From Bacteroidales bacterium (GTDB lineage Bacteria > Bacteroidota > Bacteroidia > Bacteroidales > UBA932): DNA of 60,881 bases. Positions 38,016-47,058 of the stretch are shown piece by piece. The notes beneath the pieces are model-generated. The model was not told the origin of the DNA and did no database searches. It saw only the letters and a list, made by a program, of their open reading frames with translations. The DNA lies in contig JAILNI010000059.1 of NCBI GenBank assembly GCA_024691765.1, positions 1-60,881 of the forward strand. Direction: 5' to 3'. The stretch's first letter is position 1; each line of letters begins with the position of its first letter. The translations under genes were made by a program, and so were the position numbers.

Positions 38016-39370
38016 GCAGGATTCTTCTCGCCGTGAGCGGGGGCGTGGACTCGATGTACATGCTGGCCCGCTCTTCCGAGTTGTTTCCCGGGAGCGAAGT
38101 GGCGGTCGCGCACTGCAACTTCGGACTCCGGGGAGCGGAATCGGACGGCGACGAGGAATTCGTCCGCACCTGGTGTTCAAGGCATGGCATCCGGCTTTTC
38201 GTAAAGCGTTTCGATACCGCCGGTTACGCCGCCCGGAAGCACATTTCCATTGAGATGGCCGCCCGTGACCTGCGCTACGCGTGGTTCGCGGAGTTGCTTT
38301 CTTCAGAAGGGTTTGACGCGGTGGCAGTTGCCCACAATGCCGACGATAATGCGGAAACCTTGCTTCTCAATCTTCTTCGGGGCACCGGAACCCGGGGCCT
38401 GAGGGGCATGGGAAGTCGGAGATTGCCAAGTGGCGATGGCCGTGGCGTGGCAGGCGGAGGGCTGGTCTTGAGGCCTCTCCTGGGCATCTCCAGGGCCGAA
38501 ATCGAAGCTTGGATGAAATCGAACGGTGTGCCCCATCGTGAAGACAGCACCAACGCTTCCGAAATATATAAACGCAACAAGATTCGCCATTCGGTTTTCC
38601 CGGTTTTCGCGGAGATCAATCCTTCGTTTTTGAAGACTCTCGGCGCCGACATGGAGCACATCGCCCAGGTAGACGATATTGCCGACGAATGGTTCCGTGA
38701 GAATGCACCGAAGGTGCACGACGGTTCCGCCATTTCCGTCCCTTCGTTGATGGCCCTGCCGCACTGGGAGTATATGCTCTGGCGTCTGCTCGAGCCTTAC
38801 GGTTTCGACGAACCCACCCTGGAAGACCTGAAAGGAGTGCTGCTTGCCGGGGGCACCGTTAGCGGAAAAACCTTCGAGGCCCCCGGGTGGAAGGCGGTAA
38901 CCGGAAGCGGGAAGATTGTGATTGTGAGGCGGGAAGATGCCGAAGGTTGCGGGGCCGGTGCGGGTACCGGTTGCGGGGCTATCGTCATTGATGGTCCGGG
39001 AGAATACGTCTTTGGAGAGCAACAGTTCAGTGTAACGGTTTTCGAGAAGCCGGACGGCTTCGATGCCAGGCAGCCCGAGGGCACTCTCGTATTCGATGCC
39101 GCGGCACTCCCCTTCCCATTGAAACTTCGCCACTGGAAGGAAGGCGACTGGATGAAGCCCCTGGGGCTTGGCGGACGAAAGAAATTGAGCGATCTTTTCG
39201 TCGACCTTAAATGGAGTCTTCCCGAAAAGGCCAAGGCCGTTGTGCTGGAGCATCCGGACGGTTCCGAGGGCCACGTGGGAGCGCTTCTGTGCTGCCGGGT
39301 GGATGATTCCCTCAAGGTCCGGCCCGCCACGCGCTCAATACTGGAAATAGCCTGGCGGACAAATCGCTGA
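38012..39370 (+). CDS. tilS: tRNA(Ile)-lysidine synthase TilS
   Basis: Modifies C34 of tRNA-Ile(CAU) to lysidine so that it reads AUA. The protein is 452 aa. N-terminal N-type ATP pyrophosphatase has the PP-loop AVSGGVDSM at residues 7-15, HCNFGLRGAESDGDEEF and AHNADDNAETLLLNLLRGTG. The C-terminal TilS domain includes RHWKEGDWMKPLGLGGRKKL. Complete. A striking hairpin lies 12 nt after its stop. Confidence 0.95.
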   Translation: MSRILLAVSGGVDSMYMLARSSELFPGSEVAVAHCNFGLRGAESDGDEEFVRTWCSRHGIRLFVKRFDTAGYAARKHISIEMAARDLRYAWFAELLSSEGFDAVAVAHNADDNAETLLLNLLRGTGTRGLRGMGSRRLPSGDGRGVAGGGLVLRPLLGISRAEIEAWMKSNGVPHREDSTNASEIYKRNKIRHSVFPVFAEINPSFLKTLGADMEHIAQVDDIADEWFRENAPKVHDGSAISVPSLMALPHWEYMLWRLLEPYGFDEPTLEDLKGVLLAGGTVSGKTFEAPGWKAVTGSGKIVIVRREDAEGCGAGAGTGCGAIVIDGPGEYVFGEQQFSVTVFEKPDGFDARQPEGTLVFDAAALPFPLKLRHWKEGDWMKPLGLGGRKKLSDLFVDLKWSLPEKAKAVVLEHPDGSEGHVGALLCCRVDDSLKVRPATRSILEIAWRTNR

Positions 39371-39381
39371 TTCATAATAAC

Positions 39382-39428
39382 TTATGCAAAGTACTGGTGC
39401 TGGTTTCAGGGACCAGTATTTTGCATAA
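39382..39428. repeat. Long near-perfect hairpin between tilS and tmk
   Basis: Arms TTATGCAAAGTACTGGT and ACCAGTATTTTGCATAA pair over 17 bp with a single G-T, around a 13-nt loop. There is no T-run directly after it, so a simple terminator is not the obvious reading. The remainder of the 129-bp gap is AT-rich and holds the tmk promoter. Confidence 0.85.
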
Positions 39429-39485
39429 CATGCAGATTATCAAAGCATTAGCCGCCAGCCTCTTTTTTAGTGTAGTTATTTTTCG

Positions 39486-39493
39486 TACCTTTG
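39486..39493 (+). promoter_or_regulatory. -7 promoter box of tmk
   Basis: TACCTTTG ending 6 nt before the tmk ATG; predicts a near-leaderless mRNA. Confidence 0.6.
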
Positions 39494-39499
39494 CACCCT

Positions 39500-40180
39500 A
39501 TGCTTATAGTTCTGGAAGGTTTGGACGGCGCCGGCAAGTCCACGCAGGTTAAAATGCTCAGGGAATACCTCGAAAAGGTATCCTCCAGGCTCACCTATAT
39601 TCATTTTCCCCGTTACGAGGCTCCGGTGTACGGAGAACTTATCGGCAGTTTCCTCCGCGGGGATTTCGGCGACATCAACTCGGTGCATCCGCAGCTGGTG
39701 GCGCTCCTTTACGCTGAAGACCGTCACGGCGCAGTGCCCGAGATAAAGGCAGGCCTCGCGGACGGCGGCACCGTGCTTCTGGACCGCTACGTTTTCAGCA
39801 ACGTGGCCTACCAGTGCGCCAAGATTGCCGACAACGCCAAGGCGGAAGACCTCCGCGAATGGATACTGAACACCGAGTTCGGAGCCTTCGACGAGCCGCG
39901 ACCGGACCTCAACATCTTCCTCGACGTTCCCATGGAATTCATAGAGGGAAGCCTTAACCGCAGCCGCAGGGGCGCCGACCGCGATTATCTCGCCGGAGCC
40001 CGCGACATCCACGAACAGAGCATCTCCTTCCAACAGAAGGTGCGCGCCATGTACCTGCGTCAGGCCGAGGCGGACCCCTCTTCGCTCCAGATCCTCGACT
40101 GCTCGGATTCCAAAGGCCACATGCTCCCGCCCGATGCCATTTTTGCCAAAATTAAAGCCCTGGTAGATGAACGGATTTAA
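39500..40180 (+). CDS. tmk: Thymidylate kinase (dTMP kinase)
   Basis: Phosphorylates dTMP to dTDP. The protein is 226 aa. P-loop LEGLDGAGKSTQ at residues 5-16, the DR(Y/H) motif as LLDRYVFSNVAYQ near residue 95, and the LID-like region SLNRSRRGADRDYL. The ATG at 39500 is preferred to a TTG three codons upstream that is part of the -7 box. Ends 14 nt inside the following membrane protein gene. Confidence 0.94.
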   Translation: MLIVLEGLDGAGKSTQVKMLREYLEKVSSRLTYIHFPRYEAPVYGELIGSFLRGDFGDINSVHPQLVALLYAEDRHGAVPEIKAGLADGGTVLLDRYVFSNVAYQCAKIADNAKAEDLREWILNTEFGAFDEPRPDLNIFLDVPMEFIEGSLNRSRRGADRDYLAGARDIHEQSISFQQKVRAMYLRQAEADPSSLQILDCSDSKGHMLPPDAIFAKIKALVDERI

Positions 40181-41342
40181 GAGAATCTGCGCCGTAATAG
40201 TCGGCAGCGTGCTGTTTATATCCGGCGTGCTCAAAATAATGGACCCGCTCGGAACTTCCCTTATCGTGGAGGATTATTTCCGCTTCTTCCATCTGGGCTT
40301 CCTTTCCGGCGCATCCTACGTGTCCGGCCTGGCGCTGTCGCTCTTTGAAAGCGTACTGGGAGTTATCCTCATCACCGGCGTGTGGAGGAAGTTCGCGGCG
40401 GTGGCAAGCCTTTGCCTGCTTGCGCTTTTCACTATCATAACAGCCATACTCTGGATAGCCGGAGCATCCTTCGACTGCGGCTGTTTCGGAAAGGCCCTTC
40501 ACCTGGAACACTGGCAGAGTTTCGTAAAGAACGTGGTGCTCCTTGGACTCTGGGCTGCAGCCTTCCTGCCGTTCACAAACCTGGGAGAGCCCCAGAAGAT
40601 AAAATTCGTTAGTTTCGGCATCGGAGCCGCTTCGGTGGCACTTTTCTGCCTCTGGAGCCTGCTTTCCATCCCGCTGGTAGACTTCACTTCCATGAAGCCC
40701 GGAACGGAATTCACCGGCGCTTTCAACGAGAATTTCGACGACATCACCGCGGCCGTCTATACGAAAGACGGACGCGAGGGCGCCTTCACTCCCGACTGTC
40801 CGCCCGACAGCACCTGGACCTTCGTCCGCTACGAGACCTACAGCCGCGGCCTTACCGATTTCGCCGCCGCGCCGCAGACCCTGAGTTTCTGCGACGCCTC
40901 CGGCGAGTATGCGGACTCGCTGGCCACCAAGGGCAAGGTGATAATAGTTTCGGCCTACAATCCGGCTGCCGTTTCCGCCCGCAGGACCGCCTCACTCGAG
41001 GAATTCGCCAAAGCCGCCGAAGAGAAGGGCTACAGCGTGCTCTACCTTGTGGCCGGCACTCCCGAAACGCTGGAAAGCGCCAGCGCGGCCCTTGCGAACC
41101 TCATTTATTTCGCAGACAGGCGCGCGCTCATGACCCTCAACCGCAGCAACGGAGGCGTCACGTTCGTGTCCGACGGCAACATCGTGGCCAAATGGGCGGC
41201 CGGAGCCCTTCCGTCCGGAGATGAACTCGGCAAACTTGCCAAACGCGACCCGGTGGAATACATGATGCGCCGCAACAACAAGGGTAAGGTGCGCCTGCAG
41301 GGCTTCCTGCTCTACACCTTCGCGGTGATGCTTCTCCTGTAA
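40167..41342 (+). CDS. DoxX/MauE-like membrane protein (BT_3928-type)
   Basis: A 391-aa membrane protein. The N-terminal 170 residues carry four or more TM segments of the DoxX/MauE type with the motif SFDCGCFG (paired Cys) near residue 97. After another TM a periplasmic thioredoxin-like region follows (AAPQTLSFCDASGEYADSLA, then KVIIVSAYNP), and the chain ends with another hydrophobic segment. It resembles the BT_3928 family. A role in disulfide or quinone-linked redox chemistry is inference from the Cys motif. Overlaps tmk by 14 nt and folP by 1 nt. Confidence 0.78.
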   Translation: MNGFKRICAVIVGSVLFISGVLKIMDPLGTSLIVEDYFRFFHLGFLSGASYVSGLALSLFESVLGVILITGVWRKFAAVASLCLLALFTIITAILWIAGASFDCGCFGKALHLEHWQSFVKNVVLLGLWAAAFLPFTNLGEPQKIKFVSFGIGAASVALFCLWSLLSIPLVDFTSMKPGTEFTGAFNENFDDITAAVYTKDGREGAFTPDCPPDSTWTFVRYETYSRGLTDFAAAPQTLSFCDASGEYADSLATKGKVIIVSAYNPAAVSARRTASLEEFAKAAEEKGYSVLYLVAGTPETLESASAALANLIYFADRRALMTLNRSNGGVTFVSDGNIVAKWAAGALPSGDELGKLAKRDPVEYMMRRNNKGKVRLQGFLLYTFAVMLLL

Positions 41343-42055
41343 TGATACTGATGGGAATCATCAATCTCACCCCCGACTCGTTCTATGCACCGAGCCGGGT
41401 GGATGGGGAAACGGCCCTGCGGGAAAGGATAGACGACCTCCTCTCCCGGGGCTGCGGCATACTCGACCTTGGTGCCGTCAGCACCCGGCCGGGGGCTTCC
41501 GACGTGCCGGTGGAAGAGGAGTGGAGAAGGCTAAGGCCCGCCCTGCATACGGCTGCTGCTGCGGCTAAAGTTTCGGTCGATACGACCAGCAGCGTCATCG
41601 TCCGCCGGGTGTACGAAGAAATCGGGCCCTTCATCGTGAACGACATCTCCGCAGGGGAAGACGATCCCGCAATGCTGTCGCTGGTGGCCGAACTTGGACT
41701 CCCCTACATCGCCATGCATAAACGCGGCAACCCGCGAAGCATGGACGCCCTTACCGATTACCCTCAGGGCGTGACCGCAGCGGTGAAGGAGTATTTCCGG
41801 CAGTTCGCAGGCAAGGCTGAGCGGCTCGGCATCTCAGAATGGATACTCGACCCAGGTTTCGGCTTCGCCAAGACTTCGGAGCAGAACTGGCAGCTTCTTC
41901 GCGACCTGCCGATCTTCAGGGAGTTCGGACGGCCGATTCTGGTCGGAGTGGCGGATAAGCGCTTTACGAAAGATCCCCTCTTTGGCGGAGGGGACCCATC
42001 GCTTGCCGAACGCCTGGCCGTCGAAGGCGGCGCAGACATCCTGCGTATCCACTAA
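41342..42055 (+). CDS. folP: Dihydropteroate synthase, short divergent form
   Basis: TIM-barrel enzyme joining p-aminobenzoate to dihydropterin pyrophosphate in folate synthesis. The protein is 237 aa against about 265-285 normally. Conserved parts: MGIINLTPDSF, STRPGA, SVDTTSS, NDISAGE and ILDPGFGFAKT. Departures: the usual SRKS loop reads VADKRF, MHMRG reads MHKRG, and the chain stops at RIH, just where RVHD normally continues into the last helix. Still likely a folate enzyme, but its activity needs proof. Its stop overlaps sppA. Confidence 0.83.
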   Translation: MILMGIINLTPDSFYAPSRVDGETALRERIDDLLSRGCGILDLGAVSTRPGASDVPVEEEWRRLRPALHTAAAAAKVSVDTTSSVIVRRVYEEIGPFIVNDISAGEDDPAMLSLVAELGLPYIAMHKRGNPRSMDALTDYPQGVTAAVKEYFRQFAGKAERLGISEWILDPGFGFAKTSEQNWQLLRDLPIFREFGRPILVGVADKRFTKDPLFGGGDPSLAERLAVEGGADILRIH

Positions 42056-43779
42056 TAAACGTTTATTTCATACGGCGAGCGGGCGATTACCTGCGGCTTT
42101 GCCATGCTCCGGACGAACTCCTCCTGCGGGTTCTGGCTGCCGAACATCTGCATTATCTGCTGCATTGCGGTCAGCGGCTCCGGATAGCCTTTCACCATCG
42201 TCTCGTCCAGATTGATTCCGGCTGCCGTGGCGGCGTAGGCAAGCGCGTCGCCGAGCGTTCCTATCTCGTCGACAAGACCTATCCCGAGGGCGTCGGCACC
42301 CGTCCACACGCGGCCCTGTCCTATTTCGTCCACCTTTGCCTTCGGAAGCTCGCGGCCCTCGGCGACTATTGTGGTGAACCTGTCGTAGATGGCCTCGATG
42401 CTGCGAAGCATATAGTTGTACTCAGCGCTGTCGAAGGGCCGCATCAGGCTCCACATGTCGCCGTGGCGGTTCGAACTCACGCTCTGCACCCCCACCTTGA
42501 GAACGTCCTTCGCGGTCTTGCTGAAGTCGGGCACAAGGCCGAAGACACCAATGCTGCCGGTAAGGGTTACCGCGTCGCTGAATATCTTCTCGCAGTTGTT
42601 GGATATCCAGTAACCGCCCGACGCCGCCATGTTGCCATAGGAGGCTACGAGGGGTTTTTCTTTTCCGAGCAGGTCGAGTTCGTGCTTGAGCTTCTCGCTG
42701 GCAAGCACGCTGCCGCCGGGAGAATTCACCCTGAGCACAACGGCCTTGACGGTCGAATCTGCGCGCACGCGGCCGATCACGGCGGCGAAGCGGTCGCCTG
42801 CCACCTGTTCCTGGGCGCGGCCGTCGACTATTTCGCCGTCAGTATAGATTACGGCCACCTTGGTTTTCGCCCTGTAGTTGGGCAGCGACTTTGCCGCCAC
42901 GTAATCCGGGAAGGGTATGAACTGTACGTCGTCGAAGGAAGCAGCCACTGCGATGGACGCAAGGCGTTCCTTGAGTTCGCTGCGGTTCACGATGGCGTCG
43001 GCGAAGTGCTCGCGGAGGAAGTCTTCGGGGAGGCAGAGTTTGAGGCCGTCGATGGCTTCGTCCACGGCCGCCTCGGTGATGCCGCGGGATGCGGCTATAT
43101 CTGCACGCATGACGCTCCACATGGAATTCACCACTGCCTTAAGCTGCATGGTGTTCTCGGGCGAAGAGGAGTTGCGGGTGTACATCTCGCCGGCGCTCTT
43201 GAACTTGCCGTGGCGGATGAGCTGCATGTTCACCCCGAAACGGTCCAGCAGGTCCTTGAGGAAAATGGACTGGGTTGCAACTCCGGTAAGCGTTACGGTA
43301 GAACCTTGATATTCAGTCATATACACCTTATCGGCAACGCTAGCCAGCCAGTATCCTCCGGTGCTGGGCGACTCGATGTAGGCCACTACCGGTTTGCCGC
43401 TGGTCTGACGGAATTCCGCCAGGGCCTTCCTGAGCTCCTCTATGGAAGCCTGGTTCGACATATTGCCGTCGGTGCGCAGGAAGATGTACTTTACTCCGGG
43501 ATCGGAGGCGGCGGTTTTCAAGGCCGTAACCGCCTTATAGAGGCTTACCGTCGGTATCGGTGTGCCGCTCTGGAACGCAGGGATGGGTTTCTCCTGCTCG
43601 GCGAGGGTAAAGGCCGACATGTCTATTGCCAGCACTCCGCTGCGGGGCAACACCACGTTCTTTCCACCCGATGCCGCCATGGAAGCTCCAAGTGCGGAGG
43701 AGAAGAAAAGGATGGTGAGGAAACCGAAGATTGCGAGGCCGCAGAGCACTGCGAGCAACATTTTCCAAAAATCTTTCAT
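42052..43779 (-). CDS. sppA: Signal peptide peptidase SppA (67K type)
   Basis: Membrane serine protease that degrades cleaved signal peptides, 575 aa. One N-terminal TM anchor (about residues 7-33). The two tandem crotonase-like domains of the long form are present: the catalytic Lys in RHGKFKSAGE (about residue 200) and the catalytic Ser in YGNMAASGGYWIS (about residue 385). Complete. Promoter box TAACTTTG on its strand at 43801-43808 abuts the hisS box. Confidence 0.94.
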   Translation of the reverse strand: MKDFWKMLLAVLCGLAIFGFLTILFFSSALGASMAASGGKNVVLPRSGVLAIDMSAFTLAEQEKPIPAFQSGTPIPTVSLYKAVTALKTAASDPGVKYIFLRTDGNMSNQASIEELRKALAEFRQTSGKPVVAYIESPSTGGYWLASVADKVYMTEYQGSTVTLTGVATQSIFLKDLLDRFGVNMQLIRHGKFKSAGEMYTRNSSSPENTMQLKAVVNSMWSVMRADIAASRGITEAAVDEAIDGLKLCLPEDFLREHFADAIVNRSELKERLASIAVAASFDDVQFIPFPDYVAAKSLPNYRAKTKVAVIYTDGEIVDGRAQEQVAGDRFAAVIGRVRADSTVKAVVLRVNSPGGSVLASEKLKHELDLLGKEKPLVASYGNMAASGGYWISNNCEKIFSDAVTLTGSIGVFGLVPDFSKTAKDVLKVGVQSVSSNRHGDMWSLMRPFDSAEYNYMLRSIEAIYDRFTTIVAEGRELPKAKVDEIGQGRVWTGADALGIGLVDEIGTLGDALAYAATAAGINLDETMVKGYPEPLTAMQQIMQMFGSQNPQEEFVRSMAKPQVIARSPYEINVY

Positions 43780-43800
43780 GTGTCTGGGTGTTTAATCACG

Positions 43801-43817
43801 CAAAGTTAGTAAATTTG
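43801..43817. promoter_or_regulatory. Abutting -7 boxes of sppA and hisS
   Basis: TAACTTTG (minus, 43801-43808) and TAAATTTG (plus, 43810-43817) are 1 bp apart. The hisS box ends 5 nt from its ATG. Polymerase should not be able to occupy both at once. Confidence 0.6.
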
Positions 43818-43822
43818 CGGAT

Positions 43823-45142
43823 ATGACACAGAAACCCGGCATCCCGAAGGGCACCAGGGACTTCTCCCCGGAACAGGCAGCCCGCCGCAACTACATATTC
43901 GATACGATACGCGGAGTTTTCCGTTCCTTCGGCTATTCACAGATCGAGACTCCTGCCATGGAGAACCTCTCCACACTGCTCGGGAAGTACGGGGAGGAGG
44001 GCGACAAACTGCTTTTCCGCATCCAGAACAGCGGAGAGAAGGCAGCCGAAGCGCCGGAAAAGGGTTTGCGCTACGACCTGACCGTGCCGTTCGCCCGTTT
44101 TGTAGTTCAGCACCAGAGCGAGATTTCCTTCCCCTTCAAGCGTTTCCAGATACAGCCGGTATGGCGTGCCGACCGCCCGCAGAAGGGCCGCTACCGCGAG
44201 TTCTGGCAGTGCGACGTGGACGCGATCGGCAGCCGCTCGCAGATGCTGGAGCTGGAGCTCGTACAGATGGTGGAGGAGGTTTTCCGCAGGCTGGACATCC
44301 GCGTGGTCCTGAAGATAAACAACCGCAAGGTTCTGGCCGGCCTGGCCGAGGCCTGCGGCTTCCCCGAAAGGATAATAGACATTACGGTCGCTATCGACAA
44401 GCTCGACAAGATAGGGCTTGATGCCGTTCGTGAAGAGTTGCTGTCGAAAGGACTGACGGCAGATGCCCTGGCTGTGCTGGAACCCGTCCTGAAGCTGGAA
44501 GGCAGCTTCGCGGAGAAGATTGCGGCAATGCGAGGAGTGCTGGCATCGAGTCCGGTAGGTCAGCAGGGTTTGGACGAACTGGAAGAGCTGTTCGGATATA
44601 TTTCCGCCGCCGGGGTTTCGCTCCCCGTCGAGATGGATCTCTCCCTCGCCCGCGGGCTCAACTACTATACCGGCGCGATCTTCGAGGTGAAGGCCCTCGA
44701 CTGGCAGATAGGCAGCATCTCCGGAGGCGGGCGCTACGACAACCTCACCGGCATTTTCGGCCTGCCGGACATGTCCGGAGTGGGTATCAGCTTCGGTGCC
44801 GACCGCATCTACGACGTGCTCGAAGGCCTGGACAAGTTCCCTGCAGGATTGTCTTCGGGTTCCCGTTTGCTTTTCGCCAACATGGATGCCGCCTCGGCGG
44901 CCTATGTTCTGCCCGTGGCCGCTTCGCTGCGTTCCGCCGGAGTTTCCGTGGAGGTCTATCCCGACAGCGGAAAACTCAAGAAACAGTTCGACTACGCCGA
45001 CCGCAAGGGCATCCCGTTCATCAGCATCTGCGGTTCTTCCGAGGCTGAGGCCGGGCAGGTGAACATCAAGAACCTCGCTTCCGGCGAGCAGAAATCCTTC
45101 GCTGCTGGCGACCTGGAGGCCATCCTGGAGTTCCTTGGATAA
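43823..45142 (+). CDS. hisS: Histidyl-tRNA synthetase
   Basis: Class II synthetase for tRNA-His, 439 aa. [18 protein letters not shown] at the start, motif 2 in [21 protein letters not shown], the histidine motif [13 protein letters not shown], and GGRYDNLTG. The anticodon-binding domain is residues about 345-439 ([18 protein letters not shown] to the end). A related but diverged copy of just this last domain lies at 45733-46044. tRNA-fMet follows 50 nt downstream under its own promoter. Confidence 0.96.
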   Translation: MTQKPGIPKGTRDFSPEQAARRNYIFDTIRGVFRSFGYSQIETPAMENLSTLLGKYGEEGDKLLFRIQNSGEKAAEAPEKGLRYDLTVPFARFVVQHQSEISFPFKRFQIQPVWRADRPQKGRYREFWQCDVDAIGSRSQMLELELVQMVEEVFRRLDIRVVLKINNRKVLAGLAEACGFPERIIDITVAIDKLDKIGLDAVREELLSKGLTADALAVLEPVLKLEGSFAEKIAAMRGVLASSPVGQQGLDELEELFGYISAAGVSLPVEMDLSLARGLNYYTGAIFEVKALDWQIGSISGGGRYDNLTGIFGLPDMSGVGISFGADRIYDVLEGLDKFPAGLSSGSRLLFANMDAASAAYVLPVAASLRSAGVSVEVYPDSGKLKKQFDYADRKGIPFISICGSSEAEAGQVNIKNLASGEQKSFAAGDLEAILEFLG

Positions 45143-45171
45143 AAAAGTTTTGGATTTCTAAAATTATTCTC

Positions 45172-45179
45172 TACCTTTG
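45172..45179 (+). promoter_or_regulatory. -7 promoter box of tRNA-fMet copy 1
   Basis: TACCTTTG followed by CAGTCCC, 13 nt before the tRNA; same string as at rpmH. Confidence 0.65.
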
Positions 45180-45192
45180 CAGTCCCAAACAT

Positions 45193-45265
<73 letters not shown>

Positions 45266-45271
45266 CTACAG

Positions 45272-45301
45272 CCGGAAAGTCGAAAGATTTTCCGGTTTTT
45301 T
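45272..45301 (+). terminator. Terminator after tRNA-fMet copy 1
   Basis: CCGGAAA and TTTCCGG arms around a 10-nt loop, then a run of Ts. Confidence 0.8.
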
Positions 45302-45360
45302 CTTTTTCTTCAGTTTTGTAACTCGCTGATAATAAACGCATTACTTTCAGAGTCTCGTTT

Positions 45361-45767
45361 TCAACATCGGTTCGAGGCGAGTTTCTGGATACGGGTGAGT
45401 TCAATCTCAATTTCCTCCAACTGCCTGTTTACCGATCTGATTGTGGTCTCGTAAACGTCAGAGGGTATCTCCCCAAGGCCAAATCTGCGCATTACCAGTT
45501 CCCGCTGTCCTTGTCCTTAACGTATCCCAAAGGTGGTTTGGAAAACCAGTCCCCCCGTTCCAAACATTCCTTCATGCCAGCAGCGCATTTTTCTTTGCGG
45601 AGGTTATTCTCGTACTCGTTGAATAATAAGGTAATGCCCTCCATGAATTCCCCAGATGAGCTCTCTGGATCCGTAGGCTGAGTAACACTGATAACCGTTA
45701 TCCCTTTGGACTTGAGGATGGCCTTCGTGACGATGCCTTCTGCCCCCGCCCTGGAGCAGTCTACCAA
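45361..45767 (-). pseudogene. Remnant of a large serine recombinase
   Basis: The minus strand codes SRAGAEGIVTKAILKSKG, SVTQPTDPESSSGEF and LRKEKCAAGMKECLERGDW with SKPPLGYV, the end of the resolvase domain and start of the recombinase domain of a large serine integrase. The catalytic N-terminus is missing: at about 45757 the homology meets the hisS fragment. A stop follows at 45492. The C-terminal coil (RFGLGEIPSDVYETTIRSVN) continues in another frame to 45361, with the zinc-ribbon part gone. Clearly dead; evidence that an integrative element once occupied the tRNA site. Confidence 0.85.
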
Positions 45768-46044
45768 ACTCCTCTTCGCGGTTATGGGGGCCGATGAACT
45801 CCGCTACGTCCTTCCTCTTGCCAAGGCTCTTCGCGAAGCCGGCGTTGCAGTTGAGGTGTACCCGGAGGCAACCAAACTCAAAAAACAGTTTGACTACGCA
45901 GACAAAAAGGCCATTCCGTTCATCTCAATCAACGGTTCCTCAGAGATTGAGGTCGGCACCGTCAATGTGAAGAACCTTGAAACCGGTGAGCAGAAGGCGT
46001 TTGAGCCTTCCGACATCCCCGGAATCCTGGGTTTCATTGCCTGA
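45733..46044 (+). pseudogene. Foreign fragment of hisS: anticodon-binding domain only
   Basis: A 103-codon frame matching residues about 345-439 of histidyl-tRNA synthetase: KLLFAVMGADELRYVLPLAK, then [20 protein letters not shown] and VKNLETGEQKAF. By eye about 58 of 91 positions match the intact hisS upstream, too diverged for a recent duplication, so it came from a related species. The catalytic core is absent. An ATG at 45733 could allow translation of a free domain, but nothing shows that it is expressed. Its stop directly abuts the AraC gene stop. Confidence 0.85.
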
Positions 46045-46953
46045 TTACCTGTAGGCCGACGGCGGTATCCCTGTGTGTGACAGGAAAAACTTGTAGAAGA
46101 GGCTCTGGCTGTTGAAGTTAAGGGCCGCTGCTATTTCCTTGACAGACATTCCGGAATACCTCAGGAGACTCTTCGCCTCCAGCACCACAAAACCGTCTAT
46201 CCACTCCGGCGCAGAGCGCCCGGATACCTTTTTTATAACCTTTGACAGGTATTTTGGAGAGAGGTTGAGCCTGTCGGCATAAAAGCCGACGCCCCTTTCC
46301 CTTACATGGTGCTTGGAAACCAGGGAGATGAAGGATTCGTAGATGGCGTCTTGCCTGGTGTCGCTTTCCCTGGTGCTGTCCCTTATCTCAAATGCCGCGG
46401 AAACAACGTGGGTGAAGGAAGAGAGGAGCGGCACAAGGATGTCTTCCTTGTGTTTCCTTCCGGATCTGAGGATATCCCTTGCCAGCTTGAAATATATCTC
46501 TGAAATGGAGCAGTCTTCGTCGGAAAGCACAATGGAAGGGTTTCTGAGCACGGAAGAACTCTTGTGGGAAAAGTTGTCAATGGTCAGTTGAAGTTTCCCA
46601 AGTATTTCCCCGGAGATAATAAGGAAATATAGCTTTGTCCCGGCCACTTTGCCCTTGTCATAGTCCGATATGTGGATTATGCTTCCGGGATAAGTGATAA
46701 GTACGGATTTATCGTGAAGCTCGTACCCCGTGAGGTTGAGTTCAAGGCGTACGTGGCCGCTTCTCAGGAAAAAGAAAGCGTAGCCGTCCAGCCTTACCGG
46801 CGACCTCAGGGCATCCAGGATGTCCTGCTCCTTTTCAAGGCGTTCCCCGCACGCCTCTCCAAGCACCATGTCTGATCCAAGCGAAAATTCGTTTACCGCT
46901 CCTGTTAGCGCCAGCACGCGGGAAATATTAATGTCCAGTACTTTCCTATTCAT
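46045..46953 (-). CDS. AraC-family transcriptional regulator
   Basis: A 302-aa regulator. The N-terminal 180 residues look like a cupin-type sensor domain (FFFLRSGHVRLELNLTGYEL). The C-terminal double HTH contains VGFYADRLNLSPKYLSKVIK, then SGRSAPEWIDGFVVLEAKSL and SVKEIAAALNFNSQSLFYKF. It is divergent from the TolC-HlyD-ABC2 operon, 105 bp away, and most likely controls it. Base composition is more AT-rich than the core genes. Confidence 0.9.
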   Translation of the reverse strand: MNRKVLDINISRVLALTGAVNEFSLGSDMVLGEACGERLEKEQDILDALRSPVRLDGYAFFFLRSGHVRLELNLTGYELHDKSVLITYPGSIIHISDYDKGKVAGTKLYFLIISGEILGKLQLTIDNFSHKSSSVLRNPSIVLSDEDCSISEIYFKLARDILRSGRKHKEDILVPLLSSFTHVVSAAFEIRDSTRESDTRQDAIYESFISLVSKHHVRERGVGFYADRLNLSPKYLSKVIKKVSGRSAPEWIDGFVVLEAKSLLRYSGMSVKEIAAALNFNSQSLFYKFFLSHTGIPPSAYR

Positions 46954-46975
46954 GGCGTAAAATTAGGAAAATTCT

Positions 46976-47006
46976 ACCAAAATACCAATAAAGTTTCATT
47001 TTTGGT
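46976..47006. promoter_or_regulatory. Inverted repeat between AraC and tolC genes
   Basis: ACCAAAA (46976-46982) and TTTTGGT (47000-47006) lie in the AraC-efflux intergenic region; a candidate regulator site. No perfect TAnnTTTG box is visible in this 105-bp gap. Confidence 0.35.
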
Positions 47007-47058
47007 GCCTGACAGCCCCATTTTAGGCTACTTTTTTGCATTATAGAGTGCCGAAAAA

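Noticed and set aside
42463..43809. 448-residue open frame opposite sppA
   Set aside because: Antisense shadow; sppA has both catalytic residues and correct length.
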